A stretch of DNA of 64,000 nucleotides from Lebetimonas sp. JH292 (lineage in GTDB: Bacteria > Campylobacterota > Campylobacteria > Campylobacterales > Nautiliaceae): contig NZ_ATHQ01000001.1 in assembly GCF_000523275.1 (NCBI RefSeq), forward strand, positions 1,123,289 to 1,187,288, in the 5' to 3' direction. Numbering within the stretch: position 1 is the stretch's first letter; each line of letters opens with the position of its first letter. The position numbers and the translations under genes were made by a program. Positions 54,919 through 63,273 of the stretch are shown here, in pieces. The notes under the pieces were generated by a model. The model searched no databases, had not been told where the DNA came from, and was given only the letters and a program-made list of their open reading frames with translations.

Positions 54919-55780
54919 TATATTTACCCTTTTTTATCTGAGCCTGCCTTTACATTCCGATAGAGTTGTATATATTCCAAAAGGCAGTGTAAATCATACA
55001 ATCGATTATTTAGAAAAAAATAATTTTAATACCGGAATAATAGATAAAATTATACTTTATCTTTTGGGTAAACCGCAAGCAGGCTGGATAGATTTAAAAA
55101 AAACAAAAATGAGTAAATTAGATTTTTTATATAAATTAACGACATCTAAAGCTGCTCTTGCAAAAATAACAATTATTCCCGGTGAAACAAATTATTTTAT
55201 ATTCAAACAGATAGAAAACAAATTGCGTTTAAAAAATTTTTACTGTAATATTGACGAGGGCTTTTTAAAACCTGATACCTATTTTTTACCTATTGGTATG
55301 AGTCCTAAAAAGGTTTGTGATTATTTATATAATGTTTCTTTAAATTATCATAAACAGATTTCAGATAAAATTTTTGGAAAATTTGAATACAGCAAATATA
55401 AAAAATATTTAATTATTGCGTCAATAATACAAAAAGAAGCCGCAAATGCAAATGAAATGAAATATATTTCCTCTGTAATATATAACAGGCTTTTAAAACA
55501 TATGAAACTTCAAATGGACGGAGCATTAAATTACGGAAAATATTCTCATATGAAAGTTACCCCTGAAATGATTAAAAACGACAAATCTTCATTTAATACT
55601 TATAAATTTTACGGTCTTCCTAAAGTAGCTGTATGTATTCCCTCAAAATATGCAATAATAGCCGCAATTTTTCCCGCACATGTGAAATATCTTTATTTTG
55701 TAAAATGCGGAAACCATCATCTTTTTGCCACAAATTATAAAGCACATTTGCGAAATATTAAAAAATGCAAAAAAAAATGA
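54857..55780 (+). CDS. mltG: Endolytic murein transglycosylase MltG
   Basis: 307 residues from ATG 54857. Membrane anchor (VLIIFIIFTLFYLSLPL), a LysM-like part, then the YceG domain: IIASIIQKEAAN with the catalytic Glu, YNRLLKHMKLQMDGALNYG, SSFNTYKFYGLP and CIPSKYAIIAA. It cuts nascent glycan strands near the inner membrane, setting their length. TTG 54836 and ATG 54848 are alternative starts. TATAAT at 54821-54826, inside the opposite gene, may be its -10. Confidence 0.88.
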   Translation: MNKNKKIVRIAAWIEVLIIFIIFTLFYLSLPLHSDRVVYIPKGSVNHTIDYLEKNNFNTGIIDKIILYLLGKPQAGWIDLKKTKMSKLDFLYKLTTSKAALAKITIIPGETNYFIFKQIENKLRLKNFYCNIDEGFLKPDTYFLPIGMSPKKVCDYLYNVSLNYHKQISDKIFGKFEYSKYKKYLIIASIIQKEAANANEMKYISSVIYNRLLKHMKLQMDGALNYGKYSHMKVTPEMIKNDKSSFNTYKFYGLPKVAVCIPSKYAIIAAIFPAHVKYLYFVKCGNHHLFATNYKAHLRNIKKCKKK

Positions 55781-55821
55781 AAAATTAAAAACTGCAAAAT
55801 GTAAAATTAACAAAAATTTTA

Positions 55822-55852
55822 CTGTTTTCACGATTTCACTGTTTTCACTTTT
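55822..55852. repeat. GTGAAAAC-type repeat between mltG and icd
   Basis: ACTGTTTTCACGATTTCACT then GTTTTCACTTT; on the minus strand GTGAAAACAGTGAAATCGTGAAAAC. It is the same kind of word as after metG but in the opposite orientation to both flanking genes, so the orientation rule is not absolute. The 43 bp before it are A-rich without recognisable structure. Confidence 0.5.
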
Positions 55853-55855
55853 TAT

Positions 55856-55903
55856 TGTTACTTAATGTTACAATGGTTTTTAAAACGGAATAAAAACTGT
55901 TAC
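55856..55903. promoter_or_regulatory. Three phased TGTTAC boxes upstream of icd
   Basis: TGTTAC at 55856-55861, 55866-55871 and 55898-55903, spaced 10 and 32 bp, that is on one face of the helix. They lie 50-95 bp before the icd ATG, where an activator would bind. -10-like TATAAA (55910) and TAAAAT (55922) are downstream. No known regulator consensus is matched. Confidence 0.4.
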
Positions 55904-55951
55904 TTTTCGTATAAACTTGGTTAAAATTTAAAATAAAAAAAAGGAGAATAT

Positions 55952-58168
55952 ATGAAACCTACGATTGTATGGACAAAAGTTGACGAGGCCCCGTATCTTG
56001 CCACGTTTAGCCTGTTACCTATTGTTGAAGCATTTACCAAAGATGCAGATGTAAATATAGAGCTTAGAGATATATCACTGGCTGGCAGGATAATAGCGGA
56101 GTTTTCCGATATTTTACCTGATAACCTAAAGCAGTCTAACGATTTGGCTTATTTGGGAGAACTTGTAAACAAACCGGAAGCAAATGTAATAAAACTGCCT
56201 AATATTTCAGCTTCGGTGGTTCAGCTTAAAAATGCTGTAAAAGAACTTCAATCACAAGGCTATCCTTTGCCTGATTATCCTGAAGAGCCTAAAAATGCAG
56301 AAGAGGAAAAAATTAAACTCAAATACGCTAAATGTATAGGGAGTAATGTAAATCCGGTATTAAGACAGGGGAATTCCGACAGAAGACTGGCCGAACCTGT
56401 AAAAGAATATGCAAAAAATCATCCTCACAGAATGAGGGATGTGAGTGAAAATTGCAAAAGTTATGTCACCCATATGGATGATAATGATTTTTATCAAAAC
56501 GAGCAAAGTTTTGTTTCACCTGAAAATCAAACGGTAAATATAATTTTTGAAGATAAAAAGGGAAATAAAAAATTATTAAAAGAACTTGCCGTTGAAAAAA
56601 ATGAGATTTTAAGTTCAAGTTTTATAAACAGAAACTCTTTAAAAGATTTTTATGCCAAAACTATGAAAGAGGCGAAAGAAAAAGATATTTTGTTTTCACT
56701 TCATTTGAAAGCGACAATGATGAAAGTAAGCGATCCTGTTATGTTCGGGGATGCAATCAGGGTATATTATAAAGAACTTTTTGAAAAATTTGGGGAAGCT
56801 TTAGAAGAAATCGGATTTAATCCAAATAACGGATTAAGTGATTTGGAAGCAAAATTAAATAAACTTACGGCCGATAAACAGGAAAGCATAAAAAAAGAAA
56901 TAAACGAAATTTATGCAAAAAATCCGGAACTATATATGGTTGATTCAGATAAGGGTATTACAAATTTACACAAACCAAACGATGTAATTATCGACGCTTC
57001 CATTCCGGCGGTTATAAAAAACGGACTTCAGGGATGGGGGCCTGACGGTGAAACCAAAGATTTGGTTATCACAGTACCTGATAGAACATATGCAAGAATG
57101 TATAAAGAGGTTGTAAAAGATTTGGTTGAAAAAGGGCAGTTTGACCCTACAAAAGTAGGAACTGTGCAAAATGTCGGTCTTATGGCAAAAAAAGCTGAAG
57201 AATACGGAAGTCACGATAAAACATTTTTTGCCCCTGACGACGGAAAAATTTATATAGAAGATGAAGGCGGCAACAAAATAATGGAACATAAAGTCCAAAA
57301 AGGCGATATCTGGAGAGCATACAGCGCAAAAGACGATGCCGTTAAAGACTGGATAAAATTAGCTGTAAACAGGGCAAAAGAGAGTGGATATCCTATTGTT
57401 TTCTGGCTTGATTCCAACAGGGCGCATGAAGCAAATTTAATTAAAAAAGTTATTGAAGAATTGGCAAAATATGATTTAAGCGATGTTGAATATTATTTAA
57501 TGGCGCCTGAAAAAGCCATGAGATATACATTAAGAAGATTCAGGGCGGGGGAAAATACAATTTCAGTAACCGGAAATATTTTAAGAGATTATTTAACAGA
57601 CCTTTTCCCTATTATTGAAGTCGGTACGAGTGCAAGAACACTTTCAATTGTTCCGTTGCTTGCAGGTGGAGGGCTTTATGAAACAGGTGCAGGCGGAAGT
57701 GCTCCTAAACATGTGGATCAGTTTATCAGGCATGGTCATTTAAGATGGGACAGCCTTGGTGAATTTTTGGCTTTGGCAGAGAGTTTAAAACTTGCAAAAA
57801 AACAGGGTGGAAAAGAAGAAATTACAATAATTGCGGACGCTTTAAACAGGGCTGTAGCAAAATATCTTGACGAAGACAGGACACCGAAAAGAAAAGTCGG
57901 AGAGCTTGATAACAAAGGAAGTCATTTCTTTTTGGCTAAATTTTGGGCGGAAGAGCTTGCAAATTGCGGTAATAAAATTTTAGAGGAAAAATTTGCACCT
58001 GTTGCGAAAGAATTGGCTAAAAATGAAGAGAAAATTCTTTCAGAAATTGCGGCAAATGAAGGTAATTCTTGTGAAATTGACGGATATTATCATCCAAATG
58101 AAGAAAAATTAGCTAATTGTATGAGACCTAGTAATACTTTTAATAAAATTATAGATGCACTCAGATAA
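55952..58168 (+). CDS. icd: NADP-dependent isocitrate dehydrogenase, monomeric type
   Basis: 738 residues, length and sequence of monomeric IDH. Signatures: KPTIVWTKVDEAPYLATFSL, GSNVNPVLRQGNSDRR (substrate-binding), SLHLKATMMKVSDPVMFG, and VFWLDSNRAHEANLIKKV with GGLYETGAGGSAPKHVDQF. It interconverts isocitrate and 2-oxoglutarate + CO2 with NADPH; in a reductive TCA cycle it would run as carboxylase. First gene of an icd-mdh-fumarase-sucCD cluster. Confidence 0.96.
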   Translation: MKPTIVWTKVDEAPYLATFSLLPIVEAFTKDADVNIELRDISLAGRIIAEFSDILPDNLKQSNDLAYLGELVNKPEANVIKLPNISASVVQLKNAVKELQSQGYPLPDYPEEPKNAEEEKIKLKYAKCIGSNVNPVLRQGNSDRRLAEPVKEYAKNHPHRMRDVSENCKSYVTHMDDNDFYQNEQSFVSPENQTVNIIFEDKKGNKKLLKELAVEKNEILSSSFINRNSLKDFYAKTMKEAKEKDILFSLHLKATMMKVSDPVMFGDAIRVYYKELFEKFGEALEEIGFNPNNGLSDLEAKLNKLTADKQESIKKEINEIYAKNPELYMVDSDKGITNLHKPNDVIIDASIPAVIKNGLQGWGPDGETKDLVITVPDRTYARMYKEVVKDLVEKGQFDPTKVGTVQNVGLMAKKAEEYGSHDKTFFAPDDGKIYIEDEGGNKIMEHKVQKGDIWRAYSAKDDAVKDWIKLAVNRAKESGYPIVFWLDSNRAHEANLIKKVIEELAKYDLSDVEYYLMAPEKAMRYTLRRFRAGENTISVTGNILRDYLTDLFPIIEVGTSARTLSIVPLLAGGGLYETGAGGSAPKHVDQFIRHGHLRWDSLGEFLALAESLKLAKKQGGKEEITIIADALNRAVAKYLDEDRTPKRKVGELDNKGSHFFLAKFWAEELANCGNKILEEKFAPVAKELAKNEEKILSEIAANEGNSCEIDGYYHPNEEKLANCMRPSNTFNKIIDALR

Positions 58169-58186
58169 TCCCTTTTGGGATTTTTT
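58167..58186 (+). terminator. Rho-independent terminator or attenuator between icd and mdh
   Basis: Stem AATCCC / GGGATT with a TTTT loop, followed by a T run up to 58186. It begins at the icd stop codon and ends directly before the mdh Shine-Dalgarno. The 6-bp stem is weak enough to allow partial read-through, which would set icd above the downstream genes. Confidence 0.65.
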
Positions 58187-58197
58187 AAAGGAAAAAA

Positions 58198-59148
58198 ATG
58201 ACAAATAAAGTCTCAATTGTAGGTGCCGGGAATGTCGGAAGCATAGTCGGATATTCCCTTGCAATGCAAGGGCTTGCTCATGAAGTTATATTGGTTGACA
58301 GAGATACCGACAGGGCAAAAGGGAAGGCGCTTGACATGAGCCAGGCTGCAAGCGCTGTGAGAAGCCATTCCATTGTGAGGGCGGCTGATAGTTATGAAGA
58401 TGTAAAAGGAAGCAAAGTTGTTGTAATAACTGCCGGATTTCCGAGAAAGCCTGGAATGACAAGGGAAGATTTGCTTTTAAAAAATGCGGAAATTATGAAA
58501 GATGTTATCGATAATTTAAAAAGTGTTGCTCCGGATGCTATAATAATAGTTGTATCCAATCCTCTTGACGCTATGACTTATACAGCCTTGAAAGTAGGTA
58601 ATTTTAAAAGAAATCAGGTACTGGGAATGGCCGGAATACTTGACAGTGCAAGAATGGCGTATTTTATTTATGAAAAATTAGGTTACGGTGCAGGACAGAT
58701 AAGGGCAAGTGTAATAGGCGGACACGGGGATTTTATGGTTCCGCTTCCAAAATATTCCACTGTTGCAGGTGTCCCTCTCAGTGATTTACTCTCTCAAAAA
58801 GAAATTGATGAGGTTGTCGAAAAAACAAAGAAAGCGGGAGCTGAAATAGTGGGATATTTAAAAACGGGAAGCGCATACTTTGCCCCTGGAAAATCAACGG
58901 CTATTATGGTTGAGGCAATACTTAAAGATTCCAAACAGATTTTTCCGTGTGCGGTTCTTCTGGAGGGTGAATACAACGTTAACGGTGTTGTTAACGGAGT
59001 GCCTGTAATGCTTGGAAGCAACGGGGCTGAGAAAGTGATTGAAGTTACACTTGATCCGTGTGAAAGAGAGCTTTTCAGACGTTCAAGCGATACCGTAAAA
59101 GAAATGATAGATATATTAGATAAAGATTTTTTTAAGGAGAAAAAATGA
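58198..59148 (+). CDS. mdh: Malate dehydrogenase
   Basis: 316 residues of the LDH-like malate dehydrogenase group. NAD-binding VGAGNVGSIVGYSLA, VITAGFPRKPGMTREDLL (arginine-bearing substrate loop), VVSNPLDAMTY, and the catalytic His in VIGGHGDFMVPL. Reduces oxaloacetate to malate in the reductive direction. ATGA overlap with the fumarase alpha gene. Confidence 0.95.
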   Translation: MTNKVSIVGAGNVGSIVGYSLAMQGLAHEVILVDRDTDRAKGKALDMSQAASAVRSHSIVRAADSYEDVKGSKVVVITAGFPRKPGMTREDLLLKNAEIMKDVIDNLKSVAPDAIIIVVSNPLDAMTYTALKVGNFKRNQVLGMAGILDSARMAYFIYEKLGYGAGQIRASVIGGHGDFMVPLPKYSTVAGVPLSDLLSQKEIDEVVEKTKKAGAEIVGYLKTGSAYFAPGKSTAIMVEAILKDSKQIFPCAVLLEGEYNVNGVVNGVPVMLGSNGAEKVIEVTLDPCERELFRRSSDTVKEMIDILDKDFFKEKK

Positions 59149-60005
59149 GAGTAGTAAAATATGAAGATATTGTCAAATCAATAAGGGATACAATAATATA
59201 TTCCACAACACATTTAGCACCTGATATGCTTGAAGCCCTAAAAAAAGCTTATGAAGAAGAAAAGAGCGAAGTAAGCAGGGCTGTTCTTGCCCAGATACTT
59301 GAAAATGCCGAAATTGCAAAAAATGAAACAAAACCTTTATGTCAGGATACAGGGCTTGCCATTTATTTTGTAAAAGTGGGCGAAGATGTAAAGGTTGACG
59401 GCGGAACATTAAGAGAAGCTATTTATGAGGGAACTAAAAAAGGTTATGAAGAAGGGTACTTAAGAGCCAGTACATGTGATTGTTTTACAAGGGCTAATTT
59501 AAAAGATACAGTAGGTTATAACCTTCCTCCTATTATTTATCTTGATATTGTCCCGGGCGATAAAATAGATATTGAATTTGCAGCAAAAGGCGGAGGAAGC
59601 GAAAATGTAAGCCGCGCAACTGTTTTGGCACCTGCTGCCGGAAAAGAAGGAATTAAAGAATTTGTTAAAAAAGTTGTAAGCGATGCAGGTCCTAATCCAT
59701 GTCCGCCGCTTGTGGTAGGTGTTGGAATAGGCGGAAGTTTTGATATGTCTGCGGTAATGAGTAAACATGCGTTATTTAGAAATATCGGAACTCCAAATCC
59801 AGACCCGGAATTAGATCAGCTTGAAAAAGAACTTAAAGTTGAACTTAATAAACTTGGAATTGGCGCTATGGGTATGGGAGGAACTGAAACAGTCCTTGCA
59901 GTTCATATAGAAACATATGAAAACAGAATGTGTCATATTGCATCACTTCCTGTGGCTGTAAATATTCAATGTCACTCATCAAGACATGCTCATATAATTA
60001 TTTAA
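59145..60005 (+). CDS. Class I fumarate hydratase, alpha subunit
   Basis: 286 residues, the N-terminal half of a class I [4Fe-4S] fumarase, here as a separate subunit. Cluster cysteines are in KPLCQDTGLAIYF and STCDCFTRANL (and a third near the C-terminus, IQCHSSRHA). GGGSENVSR and GVGIGGSFD are typical. Converts malate and fumarate. Alternatively L-tartrate dehydratase alpha, but the mdh-sucCD context favours fumarase. Confidence 0.92.
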   Translation: MRVVKYEDIVKSIRDTIIYSTTHLAPDMLEALKKAYEEEKSEVSRAVLAQILENAEIAKNETKPLCQDTGLAIYFVKVGEDVKVDGGTLREAIYEGTKKGYEEGYLRASTCDCFTRANLKDTVGYNLPPIIYLDIVPGDKIDIEFAAKGGGSENVSRATVLAPAAGKEGIKEFVKKVVSDAGPNPCPPLVVGVGIGGSFDMSAVMSKHALFRNIGTPNPDPELDQLEKELKVELNKLGIGAMGMGGTETVLAVHIETYENRMCHIASLPVAVNIQCHSSRHAHIII

Positions 60006-60014
60006 GGAGAAAAA

Positions 60015-60569
60015 ATGGCTGAATATAAATTGACTACCCCATTAACTGATGAAGATGTAAGTAAATTAAAATCAGGCGATTTGGTCTATTTAAGCGGAAC
60101 TATGTATACAGCAAGAGATGCGGCTCACAAAAGAATTGTAGATTTGATTTTAAACGGGGAAGAACCTCCGTTTGATTTAAAAGGTGCCGTTATTTATTAT
60201 GTAGGGCCTACCCCTCCAAAACCGGGTGAACCTATTGGAAGTGCAGGACCAACCACAAGTTACAGAATGGACCCTTATGCTCCTACTTTAATAGAGCACG
60301 GTCTAAAGGGAATGATTGGTAAAGGAAAAAGAAATAAAGATGTAATAGATGCGTGTAAAAAATATAAAGCAGTATATTTCGGTGCTACAGGAGGAGCGGC
60401 GGCACTTATTGCAAAAGCCATTAAAAAAGCTGAAATCATCGCTTATCCTGAACTTGGACCTGAGGCCGTAAGAAGAATAGAAGTGGAAGATTTTCCTGTG
60501 GTTGTTATAAATGATATTTACGGAAATGATTTATATGAAGAAGGAAGAAAACTTTGGGAGCAAAAATAA
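60015..60569 (+). CDS. Class I fumarate hydratase, beta subunit
   Basis: 184 residues, the C-terminal half of class I fumarase: LKSGDLVYLSGTMYTARDAA, YYVGPTPPKPGEPIGSAGPT followed by TSYRMD, and GATGGAAALIAKAI. It completes the active site of the alpha subunit encoded 9 bp upstream. Shine-Dalgarno AAGGAGA. Confidence 0.93.
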   Translation: MAEYKLTTPLTDEDVSKLKSGDLVYLSGTMYTARDAAHKRIVDLILNGEEPPFDLKGAVIYYVGPTPPKPGEPIGSAGPTTSYRMDPYAPTLIEHGLKGMIGKGKRNKDVIDACKKYKAVYFGATGGAAALIAKAIKKAEIIAYPELGPEAVRRIEVEDFPVVVINDIYGNDLYEEGRKLWEQK

Positions 60570-60600
60570 TTAATAAAGTAAATAACTGAAAGGAGAATAA

Positions 60601-61773
60601 ATGAATATTCATGAATATCAGGCAAAAGAAATATTTAAAAAATACGGTGTTCCGACCCCAAGAGGGGGAGTTGCATTCAGCGGTCCCGAAGCCAAAAAAG
60701 TAGCTCAGGAACTTGGTGGAAATTTATGGGTTGTTAAAGCTCAGATTCACGCAGGCGGAAGAGGAAAAGCCGGTGGTGTGAAATTGGCAAAAAGTCTTGA
60801 TGAAGTTGAAAAATTAGCTGAAGAGATGATTGGAATGACACTTGTAACCCATCAGACAGGGCCTGAAGGAAAGGTTGTTAAAAAAGTTTATATTGAAGAA
60901 GGCGCTGATATCAAGGCTGAATATTATCTTGGAATGGTTCTTGATAGGGCTCTTGAAATGCCTGTTATGATGGCTTCAACAGAGGGCGGTATGGAAATAG
61001 AAGAAGTTGCAGCCAAAACACCTGAAAAGATTGTAAAAGTATCAATTGACCCAACAATCGGTTTTCAGGGATTTCATGCAAGAAAATTAGCTTTCGGACT
61101 TGGTCTTAATAAAGAAGAACAAAAAGAATTTATAAAATTTGCAAAAGCACTTTATAATGTTTATGTGGATAATGATGCTGAAATGATTGAAATTAATCCT
61201 CTTATTAAAACTGGAGATAATAAATTTTTAGCACTTGACGCAAAAATGGGATTTGACGATAACGCACTATACAGACACCCTGATATTGCCGAAATGAGAG
61301 ATTTAGACGAAGAAGAACCGACTGAAATTGAAGCCAAAAAATACGGATTAAGTTATATTAAACTTGACGGAAATGTCGGATGTATGGTAAATGGTGCAGG
61401 ACTTGCAATGGCTACAATGGATATTATCAAACACGAAGGCGGGGAGCCTGCGAATTTCCTTGATGTTGGTGGTGGAGCAAATCCTGATACGGTTGCAAAA
61501 GGATTTGAAATAATTTTAAGCGACCCTAATGTAAAAAGTATTTTTGTAAATATTTTCGGTGGAATTGTAAGATGTGACAGAATCGCTAACGGTATTTTAC
61601 AGGCTACTGAAAAAGTGGAAGTGAATGTGCCATTGGTTGTAAGGCTTGATGGAACAAATGCCGCTGAAGCTGCCCAAATTCTTAAAAATGCAAATATCAA
61701 AAATATTATTACTGCGACTGATTTGAAAGACGGAGCTAAAAAAGCCGTGAAGTTAGCGAAAGGAGAGTTATAA
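60601..61773 (+). CDS. sucC: Succinyl-CoA synthetase beta subunit
   Basis: 390 residues. ATP-grasp domain: [46 protein letters not shown] and [14 protein letters not shown]-terminal [17 protein letters not shown] and [16 protein letters not shown]. Makes succinyl-CoA from succinate, CoA and ATP in the reductive cycle. Overlaps sucD by one base (TAATG). Confidence 0.97.
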   Translation: MNIHEYQAKEIFKKYGVPTPRGGVAFSGPEAKKVAQELGGNLWVVKAQIHAGGRGKAGGVKLAKSLDEVEKLAEEMIGMTLVTHQTGPEGKVVKKVYIEEGADIKAEYYLGMVLDRALEMPVMMASTEGGMEIEEVAAKTPEKIVKVSIDPTIGFQGFHARKLAFGLGLNKEEQKEFIKFAKALYNVYVDNDAEMIEINPLIKTGDNKFLALDAKMGFDDNALYRHPDIAEMRDLDEEEPTEIEAKKYGLSYIKLDGNVGCMVNGAGLAMATMDIIKHEGGEPANFLDVGGGANPDTVAKGFEIILSDPNVKSIFVNIFGGIVRCDRIANGILQATEKVEVNVPLVVRLDGTNAAEAAQILKNANIKNIITATDLKDGAKKAVKLAKGEL

Positions 61774-62648
61774 TGAGTATTTTGGTAAATAAAGATACAA
61801 AAGTAATTGTTCAAGGTTTTACAGGAAAAGAAGGAACTTTTCATTCAGAGCAATGTATGGCATATGGAACTAAAATAGTTGGCGGGGTTACTCCAAACAA
61901 AGGCGGTATGACTCATTTAGGAAAACCCGTATTTAATACAGTTGAAGATGCCCTAAAAGCTACAGGTGCTACTGTTAGTATGATTTTTGTTCCGCCAGCA
62001 TTTGTTGCTGATGCCGTTATGGAAGCGGCTGACGCAGGAATTGAACTTGCTGTTATTATTACTGAAGGTGCTCCTGTAAAAGACATGATGATGGCTAAAC
62101 ATTATGCTCTTAAGAAAGGCATGAAAACAATAGGGCCAAACTGTCCTGGAATTGTGACTGCGGAAGAATGTAAAATAGGTATTATGCCAGCAAGTATTTT
62201 CAAAAAAGGAAATGTAGGACTTATTTCCAAATCAGGTACTCTAACTTATGAAGCAAGTAATCAGGTTGTAAAAGCCGGATTTGGAATAACTACCGCCATT
62301 GGTATCGGGGGAGACCCTATTATCGGGCTTAGTTATAAAGAACTTTTACCGATGTTTGAAGAAGACCCTGAAACTGAAGCTATTGTAATGATTGGCGAGA
62401 TTGGAGGGGATTTGGAAATTCAGTCGGCAAAACTTATTAAAGAAAAAATTACAAAACCTGTAGTTGCATTTATCGCCGGACAAACGGCTCCTAAGGGAAA
62501 AAGAATGGGGCACGCCGGTGCAATTATCAGCGGAAGTAAAGGAACTGCGGCAGAAAAAATGGCTGCGCTTAAAGAAGCCGGAGCTTATGTGGTTGAATCT
62601 CCTGCTGATATCGGTGTTACCGTAGCTAAAGCTTTAAAAAATAAATAA
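61773..62648 (+). CDS. sucD: Succinyl-CoA synthetase alpha subunit
   Basis: 291 residues. CoA-binding N-terminal domain ([20 protein letters not shown]), GPNCPGIV, and the phosphohistidine site [13 protein letters not shown]. The family end [20 protein letters not shown] is present. It is the last gene of the TCA cluster; the following hairpin region probably ends transcription. Confidence 0.97.
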   Translation: MSILVNKDTKVIVQGFTGKEGTFHSEQCMAYGTKIVGGVTPNKGGMTHLGKPVFNTVEDALKATGATVSMIFVPPAFVADAVMEAADAGIELAVIITEGAPVKDMMMAKHYALKKGMKTIGPNCPGIVTAEECKIGIMPASIFKKGNVGLISKSGTLTYEASNQVVKAGFGITTAIGIGGDPIIGLSYKELLPMFEEDPETEAIVMIGEIGGDLEIQSAKLIKEKITKPVVAFIAGQTAPKGKRMGHAGAIISGSKGTAAEKMAALKEAGAYVVESPADIGVTVAKALKNK

Positions 62649-62687
62649 TAACTTTTTTTCTTTTCTTTCTTTTTTGTTTTATAATTT

Positions 62688-62700
62688 AGTGTTTGACACT
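62688..62700. repeat. AGTGT-TTG-ACACT palindrome, third copy of the core
   Basis: Same arms as the palindromes near the tRNAs; 11 of 13 bases agree with the perfect core. Directly followed by TTTTT, so here it could double as a short terminator stem after sucD. Confidence 0.5.
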
Positions 62701-62705
62701 TTTTA

Positions 62706-62726
62706 TCTTATTTGTTAAAAATAAGA
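62706..62726. terminator. Bidirectional hairpin between sucD and the hydrogenase-like operon
   Basis: TCTTATTT / AAATAAGA, a perfect 8-bp stem with a 5-base loop, flanked by T5 on the left and A5 on the right, so a T run follows the stem for minus-strand transcripts. It is AT-rich, which makes it weak; for plus-strand transcripts it lacks the T run. It lies in the convergent gap of 87 bp. Confidence 0.5.
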
Positions 62727-62735
62727 AAAAGAAAA

Positions 62736-63251
62736 TTAATTTTTAGATTCTGTTTCTATTTTTTCTAAAAATTCAATCAGTCCTTTAATGATATCTTTTG
62801 GCGTTGGAGGGCATCCGGGGATATGATAATCCACTTTTAAATCAATTCCTTTTATAGCGTATGTTTTTTCAAAAATTCCCAAATCTTTTGTACAGTCTCC
62901 CAGGGTTATTACCCATTTTGGATTTGGCACCTGATTATAAGCATCCCATACATGATGATACATATTCATAGTCATTACACCACTTACAAATAGAACATCC
63001 GCATGTCTCGGGCTTGCAACAAAATGGATTCCAAGTCTTTCAAGGTCGTAATAAGGATTGCTTAAGGCGTTGCATTCGGTTTCGCATGCATTGCAGCTTC
63101 CGCTGTCAACCATTCTTATTCCCAGGCTTCCTGCAAACAGTTTTTTTATTTTATCTTTCAAATTTTTCCTGAGGGTTTCTAATTCTTTGTCTATTTCGAT
63201 ATTTTCTGTGACTATACCTCTTTTAAATCTCTCTTTCCAAAACCTTAGCAT
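62736..63251 (-). CDS. Hydrogenase small subunit / NuoB-like 4Fe-4S protein
   Basis: 171 residues. Group 4 [NiFe] hydrogenase small-subunit / NuoB family with one [4Fe-4S] cluster: Cys53 and Cys56 (SGSCNACETE), Cys120 (LGDC) and Cys147 (PGCPPTP). YDLERLGIHFVASPRHADVL is highly typical of HycG/HyfI. About 40 extra charged residues at the N-terminus. It is the electron-entry partner of the large subunit encoded next. Membrane subunits must lie outside the window. Confidence 0.88.
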   Translation of the reverse strand: MLRFWKERFKRGIVTENIEIDKELETLRKNLKDKIKKLFAGSLGIRMVDSGSCNACETECNALSNPYYDLERLGIHFVASPRHADVLFVSGVMTMNMYHHVWDAYNQVPNPKWVITLGDCTKDLGIFEKTYAIKGIDLKVDYHIPGCPPTPKDIIKGLIEFLEKIETESKN

Positions 63252-63273
63252 TCATTTTTCATAATTAATTAAA

